From NCBI GenBank assembly GCA_005789055.1, contig SYAA01000153.1:1-12022 (forward strand): a DNA stretch of 12,022 nucleotides, written 5' to 3'. The notes beneath the pieces were generated by a model. It saw only the letters and a list, made by a program, of their open reading frames with translations. It made no database searches and had not been told where the DNA came from. Positions 6,548-12,022 of this stretch are shown here, one piece after another; position 1 is the first letter of the stretch; the number at the start of each line of letters is the position of its first letter. Both the position numbers and the translations under genes were made by a program. This stretch comes from Actinomycetota bacterium (GTDB lineage: Bacteria > Actinomycetota > Actinomycetes > Mycobacteriales > Mycobacteriaceae).

Positions 6548-7267
6548 ATGAGTCAGCCCCACTCCCCCAGCGCAGACCTACTGGAACTTGCGGTGCCCTA
6601 TGCACTGCACGCGCTCTCCGACGACGAACGGGACGGGATCGAGGGCCGGGTGGTCGCGGCCGGGTCGGCCGTGGCCGATGCCTTCTACGACGAGGTGCGC
6701 GCGGTTCGCGAGACCATGGCCGTGGTGTCGCGAGCCGACGCCACGGAACCTCCTGCCGACTTACGCCGTCGACTGCTTGCCGCAGTCGCCGACGACAACG
6801 TGCGGGTGCTGCCGTCGAAACCGCGCCGCCGCACCGCATGGATGTCGGCGGCGGCCGCATTGGCGATCGGTATCACTGCCGCGGGAATCGGTCTGTGGAT
6901 TCGGCCTCCCGCACCACAGCCGTCGACCGCGCAGCAGGTGTTCGCCGCTGCCGACGTCAGCACCATCTCCGGCGCCATCCCGGCCGGTGGCACCGCGACC
7001 GTGGTGTTCTCCCGGGATCGCAATGCCGGCGTGCTGGTGATGAACGACGTGCCGCCGCCCGCACCCGGCACCGTGTACCAGATGTGGCTGATCAGCGACG
7101 GGGCCACAACCTCCGCCGGGACCATGGATGCTGAGGCGGTGGCTCCGTCGACGACAGCCGTACTCGACAACCTCGGCGACTCGAAAAAACTGGCGTTCAC
7201 CGTCGAGCCCGGATCGGGTTCGACCCGGCCCACCGGCCCGCTCATTGCCGAACTGCCGCTGCTCTGA
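6548..7267 (+). CDS. rskA: RskA, membrane anti-sigma factor for SigK
   Basis: A 239-residue single-pass membrane protein that holds SigK inactive. Residues 1-85 are the cytoplasmic anti-sigma domain ([30 protein letters not shown]). A helix at about 98-118 crosses the membrane, and residues 130-239 are the extracytoplasmic RskA domain ([40 protein letters not shown], ending AELPLL). In M. tuberculosis, stepwise cleavage that includes the Rip1 protease frees SigK. The start is ATG 6548, preceded by GAGGGAG. A frame extension upstream of it overlaps sigK and lacks family similarity. It matches the M. tuberculosis 232-residue RskA throughout with no sign of damage, so SigK here is probably under normal control. 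Confidence 0.95.
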   Translation: MSQPHSPSADLLELAVPYALHALSDDERDGIEGRVVAAGSAVADAFYDEVRAVRETMAVVSRADATEPPADLRRRLLAAVADDNVRVLPSKPRRRTAWMSAAAALAIGITAAGIGLWIRPPAPQPSTAQQVFAAADVSTISGAIPAGGTATVVFSRDRNAGVLVMNDVPPPAPGTVYQMWLISDGATTSAGTMDAEAVAPSTTAVLDNLGDSKKLAFTVEPGSGSTRPTGPLIAELPLL

Positions 7268-7274
7268 TTCGCCG

Positions 7275-8099
7275 ATGGCAAAAGATTTCCGTTTCGGTAT
7301 CGGACTGCGGTCGATCAAATCGGCGGATCGCTTGCGCGAGAAGGTACGCAAGTTCGAGGGTCTCGGATTCGATGTTGTTCATTTCCCCGATCACATCGGG
7401 GCGCCCGCACCCTTTCCCGCGATGGTGGCTGCCGCCGAAGCAGCGCGCACCATCCGGGTGGGCACCTTTGTACTCAACGCCGCGTTCTATTCGCCCGCAT
7501 TGCTTGCCCGCGACGCGGTCGACACCGATCTGCTCTCCGATGGCCGACTCGAACTCGGCCTGGGAACCGGGTATGTGCGGGAAGAATTCGAGGCCGCCGA
7601 AATTCCGTATCCCAGCGCGGGGGAACGGGTTGCGCACCTGCGTCATGTGACGACCTATCTCAATGACGTCGCACCGACTATTCCGCTGCTGATCGCCGGC
7701 AACGGTGACAAGGTACTCACGATCGCCGCGCAGCACGCCGACATCATCGGATTCACCGGCGGCGGACTACCCGACGGCTCCGGCACCGACCCGATGGCCG
7801 AACGCGTGGACTTCGTTCGCGGCGCCGCCGGTGCGCGGTTCGCCGACCTCGAACTCAACCTCGCGATCACCGCGGTGCCGACCGACTCCTCGGGCATCCC
7901 GGATCTCACGCTTACCCGGGCCTACTTCCCGGGCGCGAGCGATGAGCAACTCATGGCCATGCCCACTGTGCTGAGCGGAACCCCGACCGACATCATCGAC
8001 ACGCTTCGCAGGCTGCGCGACAGTTACGGCGTCACCTACTTCACCGTGCAGGATTATCACGGCCCATACTTCGCGCAGGCGATCAGCGCACTGCGATGA
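7275..8099 (+). CDS. LLM-class F420-dependent oxidoreductase
   Basis: A 274-residue luciferase-like TIM-barrel protein of the kind that uses coenzyme F420 in mycobacteria. It resembles the MSMEG_2516-type subfamily, as shown by FRFGIGLRSIKSADRLREKVRKFEGLGFD, VHFPDHIGAPAPFPAM, IRVGTFVLNAAFYSPALLARD, GRLELGLGTGYVREEFEAA and IPLLIAGNG. The substrate is unknown. ATG 7275 is seven bases after the rskA stop, and the family N-terminus begins here. No convincing ribosome-binding site or promoter separates it from rskA, so it is probably the last gene of the sigK transcript. F420 enzymes often serve redox defence or cell-envelope and drug metabolism, which would suit an envelope-stress operon, but that is inference. 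Confidence 0.9.
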   Translation: MAKDFRFGIGLRSIKSADRLREKVRKFEGLGFDVVHFPDHIGAPAPFPAMVAAAEAARTIRVGTFVLNAAFYSPALLARDAVDTDLLSDGRLELGLGTGYVREEFEAAEIPYPSAGERVAHLRHVTTYLNDVAPTIPLLIAGNGDKVLTIAAQHADIIGFTGGGLPDGSGTDPMAERVDFVRGAAGARFADLELNLAITAVPTDSSGIPDLTLTRAYFPGASDEQLMAMPTVLSGTPTDIIDTLRRLRDSYGVTYFTVQDYHGPYFAQAISALR

Positions 8100-8107
8100 G
8101 CGCAACG

Positions 8108-8167
8108 GTGATCGGACACTGGGTGATCGGACGCTGGGTGATCGGACGCTGGGCGATCGGACGCTGG
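8108..8167. repeat. Four 15-bp tandem repeats
   Basis: Four units of GTGATCGGACGCTGG (8108-8122, 8123-8137, 8138-8152, 8153-8167), differing at two positions in total (A for G in unit 1, C for T in unit 4). The block begins right after the LLM stop. An ATG overlapping that stop (ATGA, 8096-8099) opens a 28-codon frame to TAA 8180-8182 reading the five-residue motif [VA]IG[RH]W four times. I see no ribosome-binding site and do not claim a protein. The repeats could equally be a slippage product or phased binding sites upstream of the tRNA. Confidence 0.9.
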
Positions 8168-8179
8168 GCAAGAGGGCGG

Positions 8180-8185
8180 TAAGCT
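8180..8185 (+). promoter_or_regulatory. -10 element (TAAGCT) for the tRNA gene
   Basis: TAAGCT fits TANNNT and lies 12 bases before the mature tRNA 5' end, giving a +1 near 8192 and a short 5' leader for RNase P to remove. The expected -35 position falls inside the last 15-bp repeat unit (TCGGAC), a poor match to TTGACA. Confidence 0.4.
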
Positions 8186-8197
8186 GCCATCCGGTCC

Positions 8198-8270
8198 GCC
8201 CCCGTAGCTCAGGGGATAGAGCACGGCTCTCCTAAAGCCGGTGTCGCATGTTCGAATCATGCCGGGGGCA
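8198..8270 (+). tRNA. tRNA-Arg (anticodon CCT)
   Basis: A complete 73-base cloverleaf. The acceptor arm GCCCCCG pairs with CGGGGGC (8263-8269) and the discriminator is A. The D-arm is GCTC/GAGC, the anticodon stem CGGCT/AGCCG encloses CTCCTAA with anticodon CCT, and the T-arm GCATG/CATGC encloses TTCGAAT. It reads AGG, a rare arginine codon in high-GC genomes. CCA is not encoded. I found no copy of its 3' end nearby to suggest an integrated element. Confidence 0.97.
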
Positions 8271-8282
8271 CGGACGCGTTGT

Positions 8283-8308
8283 GCACGACGCGATTGCACG
8301 ACGCGATA
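8283..8308. repeat. 13-bp direct repeat after the tRNA
   Basis: GCACGACGCGATT (8283-8295) is followed at once by GCACGACGCGATA (8296-8308). It lies between the tRNA and its terminator, so it would be in the trimmed 3' trailer. Confidence 0.8.
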
Positions 8309-8309
8309 C

Positions 8310-8345
8310 GAGAGAGCCCCGAACCGTTCGGCTCGGGGCTCTCTC
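8310..8345 (+). terminator. Strong intrinsic terminator, tRNA-Arg (possibly bidirectional)
   Basis: The 13-base arm GAGAGAGCCCCGA (8310-8322) pairs perfectly with TCGGGGCTCTCTC (8333-8345) around a 10-base loop, followed by GCTTTCTT. It closes the tRNA transcript and stands between it and the convergent gene ending at 8379, where it may also act. Confidence 0.85.
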
Positions 8346-8378
8346 GCTTTCTTGCGTCAGCTATCGCGCTGGCCGTGC

Positions 8379-9359
8379 TCAGCTCGCGTCGGCGGCCGAA
8401 CCGGCTGTCGCACGGGCGGCACTGGCCTTCGCCTGGCCGGCTGCACGAGCGGCCTTAGCGACCACCCGACCACTGACCGAGCGCTCGGCGCGAACGCTGT
8501 CGGCTTTCGCGATACCCGCGGCGCTGTTGTCGCCGGCCTCGGCGACATCTACCGCGGAGCGAGCTGCCGCTACCGACGGAATGCTCACCGCGGCGGCAGC
8601 GCCGGCCTTGACTGCGCTGGCCTTCAGTGCAGCGACGGGTGCCGGTGCCGCCGAAGTTCCGAGCTGGCTGGTGACATAGGAGACCAGGCCGGGGATCCCG
8701 GTGGGCGAACCGTTGTAACCGCTGAAGTAGGCGGTGGCCAGCAGTGAATTGCCGACCGCAACCGGGCCGAGGTTGAACTGCGGAATCCGGGAGGTCGCGC
8801 CCAGCACGAGGCCCTGCACCAGGTCGGCCGGCGGAACGCCGATCTGGCTGGTGACGTAGCTGACGACACCGTCCACGCCGGTAGCCGAGCCGTTGTAGCC
8901 GTCGTAGTAGGCGTTAGCCAGCAATGAGTTGCCGACCGCAACCGGGCCGAGGTTGAAGACCGGGATCATCGCGGTGACCGCGATGACCTCAGCCTGGTTG
9001 TTGGCGAGGAAATCGGTGACGAATGATCCGAAGCCGCCCCTGCCGTCGTGGTCATCGTCGTCATCGTCGTCATCGTCATCGTCATCGGAGTAGCTGTTTC
9101 CCTGGTACTCGTCGTCGTCGTCGTCATCGTCGTCGGAGTCGAAGGATCCGGCGCCGAAGTAGCCGATATAGACGTCGCCCTTGACCTTCCAACCGCCACC
9201 CTTGGAACTCGACAGAAGGTCGATATCGGCTGTCACCGGGGTCGCCTCGGGCGTCGGCACCGCGGCGTTGCCGATGGCGACAGGCGTCGTGGCGATCAGC
9301 GCGCCGGCGGTGGCAAGTGCCAGTGCGGTCGAAGCGAACGGGCGTGTGGAACTGCTCAT
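8379..9359 (-). CDS. Secreted poly-aspartate repeat protein, unrecognised
   Basis: A 326-residue protein I do not recognise. Residues 1 to about 32 form a Sec signal peptide (SSSTRPFAS, hydrophobic 10-30, likely cut near GNAA). Two acidic runs follow: eight Asp at 76-83 and twelve Asp at 92-103, separated by EYQGNSYS. Next come two near-identical modules starting at residues 131 and 191, exactly 60 apart, sharing FNLGPVAVGNSLLA, GYNGS and VSYVTSQ. The last 90 residues are Ala-rich with scattered Lys/Arg. ATG 9359 is preferred over an upstream ATG at 9389 because AGGGGGAA precedes it and the signal peptide starts there. Acidic runs suggest calcium or other cation binding, or a bridge to basic partners; that is inference. 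A near-consensus DosR box lies 79 bases upstream. It is convergent with the tRNA. Confidence 0.85.
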   Translation of the reverse strand: MSSSTRPFASTALALATAGALIATTPVAIGNAAVPTPEATPVTADIDLLSSSKGGGWKVKGDVYIGYFGAGSFDSDDDDDDDDEYQGNSYSDDDDDDDDDDDDHDGRGGFGSFVTDFLANNQAEVIAVTAMIPVFNLGPVAVGNSLLANAYYDGYNGSATGVDGVVSYVTSQIGVPPADLVQGLVLGATSRIPQFNLGPVAVGNSLLATAYFSGYNGSPTGIPGLVSYVTSQLGTSAAPAPVAALKASAVKAGAAAAVSIPSVAAARSAVDVAEAGDNSAAGIAKADSVRAERSVSGRVVAKAARAAGQAKASAARATAGSAADAS

Positions 9360-9437
9360 GTCTCTGTTCCCCCTGAAGAGTTGGTCCACCGAACTTCGCG
9401 GACGTGTGACCTGTCTAATACATTCCTGAAAGTAACA

Positions 9438-9457
9438 TAAGGGACCTTAGTCCTCGG
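9438..9457. promoter_or_regulatory. Candidate DosR (DevR) box
   Basis: GGGACCTTAGTCC (9441-9453) matches 12 of 13 bases of the core of the DosR consensus TTSGGGACTWWAGTCCCSAA; the outer bases match poorly (14 of 20 overall). It lies between two divergent genes, 79-98 bases before the poly-Asp gene ATG and 57-76 bases before the thiolase start. For the minus-strand gene, a TATTAG -10-like element at 9420-9415 would place the box over the -35 region, the usual place for DosR activation. Confidence 0.45.
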
Positions 9458-9501
9458 GTTTGCCAGGCACACACCGACACGGGGCCGCGGGCCGCCGGGA
9501 G

Positions 9502-9507
9502 TAGCCT
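9502..9507 (+). promoter_or_regulatory. -10 element (TAGCCT) for leaderless thiolase gene
   Basis: TAGCCT fits TANNNT and is followed by exactly six bases (GACTCG) and then GTG 9514, so transcription would start on the initiation codon. No Shine-Dalgarno sequence is present. Confidence 0.5.
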
Positions 9508-9513
9508 GACTCG

Positions 9514-10755
9514 GTGAGCTCGCACGTGTGGATCCTCGGTGGATACCAGAGCGATTTCGCCCGGAATCTGAGCCGGGAGGGCCGGGATTTCGCCGACCTG
9601 ACCCGCGAGGTGGTCGATCAGACCCTGGCCGACGCGGTGATTGATGCCACCGACATTGGGGTGGTCCACGTCGCCAACGCCTTCGGCGAGATGTTCGCCG
9701 CCCAGGGGCACCTCGGCGCCATGCCGGCGACGGTGTGCGACGGCCTCTGGGACACTCCGGCCACGCGGCATGAGGCGGCCTGCGCGTCGGGCAGTGTCGC
9801 CGCACTGGCCGCGATCGCCGATCTGCGCGCCGGCAACTATCGGACCGCACTGGTCGTCGGAATGGAACTGGAGAAGACCGTGTCCGGCGACACCGCCGCC
9901 CGACATCTGGGCGCGGCCGCCTGGACCGGCCACGAGGGCGCCGACGCCAAGTTCCTGTGGCCGTCGATGTTCGCCGAGATCGCCGACGAATACGACCGCC
10001 GATTCGGCATCGACGACACTCACCTGCACGCGATCGCCGCCCTCAACCTCGCCAACGCCCGCCGCAATCCCAACGCCCAGACCCGCGACTGGCAGGTACC
10101 CGATCTGATCGCCGACGGTGGCGACGACTCGGTCAACCCACCCGTGGAGGGCCGGATCCGAAGATTCGACTGCAGTCAGATGACCGACGGCGGTGCCGGC
10201 GTGGTCCTCGTCGGCGATGATTTCCTTCGCGAGCACCCCGGCGTGCGGCCGATCGGGCTGATCCAGGGATGGGGGCACCGCACCGTCGGGCTGGGTCTGC
10301 GCCAGAAACTCGACCGCGACGCCGACAATCCCTATGTCCTTCCGCACGTGCGCGCCGCGGTGCACGATGCGTTTGGCCGTGCGCGAGTGGTTCTCGACGA
10401 CCTGGACGGATTCGAAGTGCACGACTGCTTCACTCCGAGTGAGTATCTGGCCATCGATCACATCGGACTGACTGGGCCGGGCGAGTCCTGGAAGGCGATC
10501 GAGGGTGGGGACATTGGGATCGACGGGCGCCTGCCGATCAATCCAAGTGGCGGCCTCATCGGTGGCGGCCACCCGGTCGGCGCCTCCGGCATTCGGATGA
10601 TGCTCGACGCCGCCAAACAGGTCAGCGGTCTGGCCGGCGACTACCAGGTGCGCGGCGCACGGCGGTTCGGCACCCTCAATTTCGGCGGAAGCACCGCGAC
10701 CACAGTGAGTTTCGTGATCGCCGCCGGCGATGGCGAATTGAACGGTAGCCCGTAA
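9514..10755 (+). CDS. SCP2-type thiolase / acetyl-CoA acetyltransferase (Rv0914c-like)
   Basis: A 413-residue thiolase-fold enzyme that makes or breaks C-C bonds in acyl-CoA chains. The nucleophile is probably Cys90 in HEAACASGS. The SCP2-type motif HDCF gives His303 and Cys305, and GGHPVGASG supplies His353; the usual C-terminal CxG of classical thiolases is absent, as in SCP2-type enzymes. Members of this group act on long, branched or sterol-derived acyl-CoAs; the substrate here is not evident. GTG 9514 is the family start and sits six bases after a TAGCCT -10 element, so the mRNA is probably leaderless. The stop overlaps the next start (TAATG), so the carotenoid oxygenase is translationally coupled, matching the Rv0914c-Rv0913c pair I recall in M. 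tuberculosis. Confidence 0.92.
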   Translation: MSSHVWILGGYQSDFARNLSREGRDFADLTREVVDQTLADAVIDATDIGVVHVANAFGEMFAAQGHLGAMPATVCDGLWDTPATRHEAACASGSVAALAAIADLRAGNYRTALVVGMELEKTVSGDTAARHLGAAAWTGHEGADAKFLWPSMFAEIADEYDRRFGIDDTHLHAIAALNLANARRNPNAQTRDWQVPDLIADGGDDSVNPPVEGRIRRFDCSQMTDGGAGVVLVGDDFLREHPGVRPIGLIQGWGHRTVGLGLRQKLDRDADNPYVLPHVRAAVHDAFGRARVVLDDLDGFEVHDCFTPSEYLAIDHIGLTGPGESWKAIEGGDIGIDGRLPINPSGGLIGGGHPVGASGIRMMLDAAKQVSGLAGDYQVRGARRFGTLNFGGSTATTVSFVIAAGDGELNGSP

Positions 10756-12022
10756 TGGACGTTGAGATCGTCGGCAAGTTCCTATCGACCCTGCCCGAGG
10801 ACGACGACCACCCGTACCGAAGTGGACCGTGGCGGCCGCAGACCACCGAGTGGCACACCGATGATCTGATGATCGTCGAGGGCGAGATCCCCGCCGACCT
10901 CGACGGAATCTATCTTCGCAACACCGAGAATCCGCTGCATCCCGCGCTGAAGTCCTACCATCCCTTCGACGGCGATGGGATGCTGCACATCGTCGGCTTC
11001 CGGGATGGAAAAGCGTTCTACCGCAACCGCTTTGTGCGGACCGAGGCGTTCGAGGCCGAAAACGATGCCGGCGGACCGCTGTGGCCGGGCCTGGCCGAGC
11101 CGTTATCGCTCGCCAAGGTCGACCACGGCTGGGGCGCGCGAACACTGCTCAAGGACGCTTCGAGTACCGACGTTGTGGTGCACCGCGGTACCGCGCTCAC
11201 CAGTTTCTATCAGTGCGGTGATCTCTACCGCATCGACCCCAACACCGGCAGCACCCTCGGTAGGGAGACATTCAACGGCCGATTCCCCGCCGACTGGGGA
11301 GTTTCAGCGCATCCGAAGGTTGATGACCGCACCGGCGAGATGCTGTTCTTCAACTACAGCAAGCGCTCGCCCTATCTGCATTACGGCACCGTCGACGCAA
11401 ATAACGACCTGGTGCATTACGTCGATGTTCCACTTCCCGGACCACGTCTACCGCACGACATGGCATTCACCCGGAACTACGCCATCTTCAACGACTTCCC
11501 ATTGTTCTGGGATCCGGAACTGCTGAAGCAAGACGTCCACGTCGCCCGCTTCCACCGGGATATGCCGTCTCGGTTCGCGGTGCTGCCGCGACGAGGCGAC
11601 GCCGCCGACATCCGCTGGTTCGAAGCCGACCCCACCTTCGTGCTGCATTTCACCAACGCCTACGAGGACGGCGACGAGATCGTGCTTGACGGATTCTTCC
11701 AGGGCGACCCCGAGCCAGCCGACACCGGCGACGGATCCCGATGGCAGCGCGCCTTCCGGTTCCTCGCTCTCGACCGAATGCAATCCCGCCTACACCGCTG
11801 GCGACTGAATCTGCGGACCGGGGCCACCACCGAGGAACCGTTAAGCGACAGCATCTCCGAGTTCGGGACGATCAATGCCGGCCACGGCGGCGAACCGTAC
11901 CGCTATGCCTACGCGGCCACCGCCAAACCCGGGTGGTTCCTGTTCGACGGCCTGATCCGCCATGACGTGCTCACCGGCGCCGAGCAGCACCACCGGTTCG
12001 CCGACGGCGTCTATGGCAGCGA
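10755..12022 (+). CDS. Carotenoid cleavage oxygenase family protein (runs off window; Rv0913c-like)
   Basis: The first 422 residues of a non-haem Fe(II) dioxygenase of the carotenoid/lignostilbene-cleaving family. The M. tuberculosis homologue I recall is about 501 residues, so about 80 are missing. The N-terminus has the family pattern GEIPADLDGIYLRNTENP and HPFDGDGMLH. Three of the four iron-binding histidines are visible: His186 in SAHPK, His234 in LPHDMAF and His298 in VLHFTNAYED; the fourth lies beyond the end. ATG 10755 shares one base with the thiolase stop. A shared operon with an acyl-CoA thiolase suggests that the cleavage product, or a related isoprenoid or aromatic substrate, goes on to CoA-dependent breakdown; the substrate is not known. 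Confidence 0.93.
   Translation, partial: MDVEIVGKFLSTLPEDDDHPYRSGPWRPQTTEWHTDDLMIVEGEIPADLDGIYLRNTENPLHPALKSYHPFDGDGMLHIVGFRDGKAFYRNRFVRTEAFEAENDAGGPLWPGLAEPLSLAKVDHGWGARTLLKDASSTDVVVHRGTALTSFYQCGDLYRIDPNTGSTLGRETFNGRFPADWGVSAHPKVDDRTGEMLFFNYSKRSPYLHYGTVDANNDLVHYVDVPLPGPRLPHDMAFTRNYAIFNDFPLFWDPELLKQDVHVARFHRDMPSRFAVLPRRGDAADIRWFEADPTFVLHFTNAYEDGDEIVLDGFFQGDPEPADTGDGSRWQRAFRFLALDRMQSRLHRWRLNLRTGATTEEPLSDSISEFGTINAGHGGEPYRYAYAATAKPGWFLFDGLIRHDVLTGAEQHHRFADGVYGS

Noticed and set aside
8108-8167. CRISPR array
   Set aside because: The units are contiguous with no spacers and no cas genes; this is a simple tandem repeat.
8187-8192. CCATCC before the tRNA as a third SigK promoter
   Set aside because: No CCGAAT follows at 15-18 bases. 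Other lone CCATCC copies (for example 1496-1501 and 2742-2747) likewise lack a -10.
8283-8308. Direct repeats next to the tRNA as a mobile-element attachment site
   Set aside because: The repeats do not match the tRNA 3' end, and no integrase or foreign-looking segment is present.
9048-9440. Val/Ile-rich plus-strand frame as a membrane protein
   Set aside because: It is the antisense of the poly-Asp codons (GTC/ATC read as Val/Ile), not an independent gene.
9415-11145. 576-codon minus-strand frame across the thiolase and oxygenase genes
   Set aside because: It is the antisense shadow of two well-supported genes; the composition is low quality and no domain is recognisable.

Overview
The window is high-GC actinobacterial DNA and almost certainly comes from a mycobacterium, probably a Mycolicibacterium-type environmental species. 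Supporting this are a Ku/LigD end-joining pair, an unmistakable SigK/RskA pair, an F420-type LLM oxidoreductase, TANNNT -10 elements exactly six bases before start codons (leaderless genes), and candidate KstR and DosR operators. From memory, several genes match parts of the M. tuberculosis H37Rv order: Rv0938 ligD and Rv0937c ku, Rv0927c-Rv0926c-Rv0924c (SDR, DapB-like, mntH), Rv0914c-Rv0913c (thiolase, carotenoid oxygenase), and the Rv0448c/sigK/rskA locus (Rv0445c-Rv0444c). No search was run.

Layout. (1) 1-1829: the N-terminal part of ligD (minus strand) and ku (plus strand) diverge, with a small secreted-protein gene between them. Two back-to-back leaderless promoters lie in the 35-base gap at 556-590. 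(2) 1827-5024: a candidate KstR operator precedes an SDR gene, followed by a DapB-like dehydrogenase and the manganese/NRAMP transporter mntH. A perfect SigK-type promoter lies just before the DapB-like gene. mntH has no canonical start codon and probably begins at CTG 3804. (3) 5025-8099: short tandem repeats, then a second SigK-type promoter and a run of four close-packed genes: DUF1365 protein, sigK, rskA and an LLM oxidoreductase. (4) 8100-8345: 15-bp tandem repeats, a tRNA-Arg(CCT) and a strong terminator hairpin. (5) 8379-9359, minus strand: an unrecognised secreted protein with two poly-aspartate runs, two near-identical modules and an Ala/Lys-rich tail. A near-consensus DosR box lies upstream. 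(6) 9514-12022: a leaderless SCP2-type thiolase gene overlapping a carotenoid-oxygenase gene that runs off the window.

How the genes fit together. The most interesting reading is a local SigK regulon. Two promoters carry the SigK -35 (CCATCC) and -10 (CCGAAT) elements, and by reading the sequence I found no other such pairing in the window on either strand. One would drive the DapB-like gene plus mntH; the other would drive DUF1365-sigK-rskA and probably the LLM gene. Manganese import would then be controlled by a membrane-anchored anti-sigma factor, and read-through from mntH into sigK would add positive feedback. This is inference from motifs and gene order and has not been tested.
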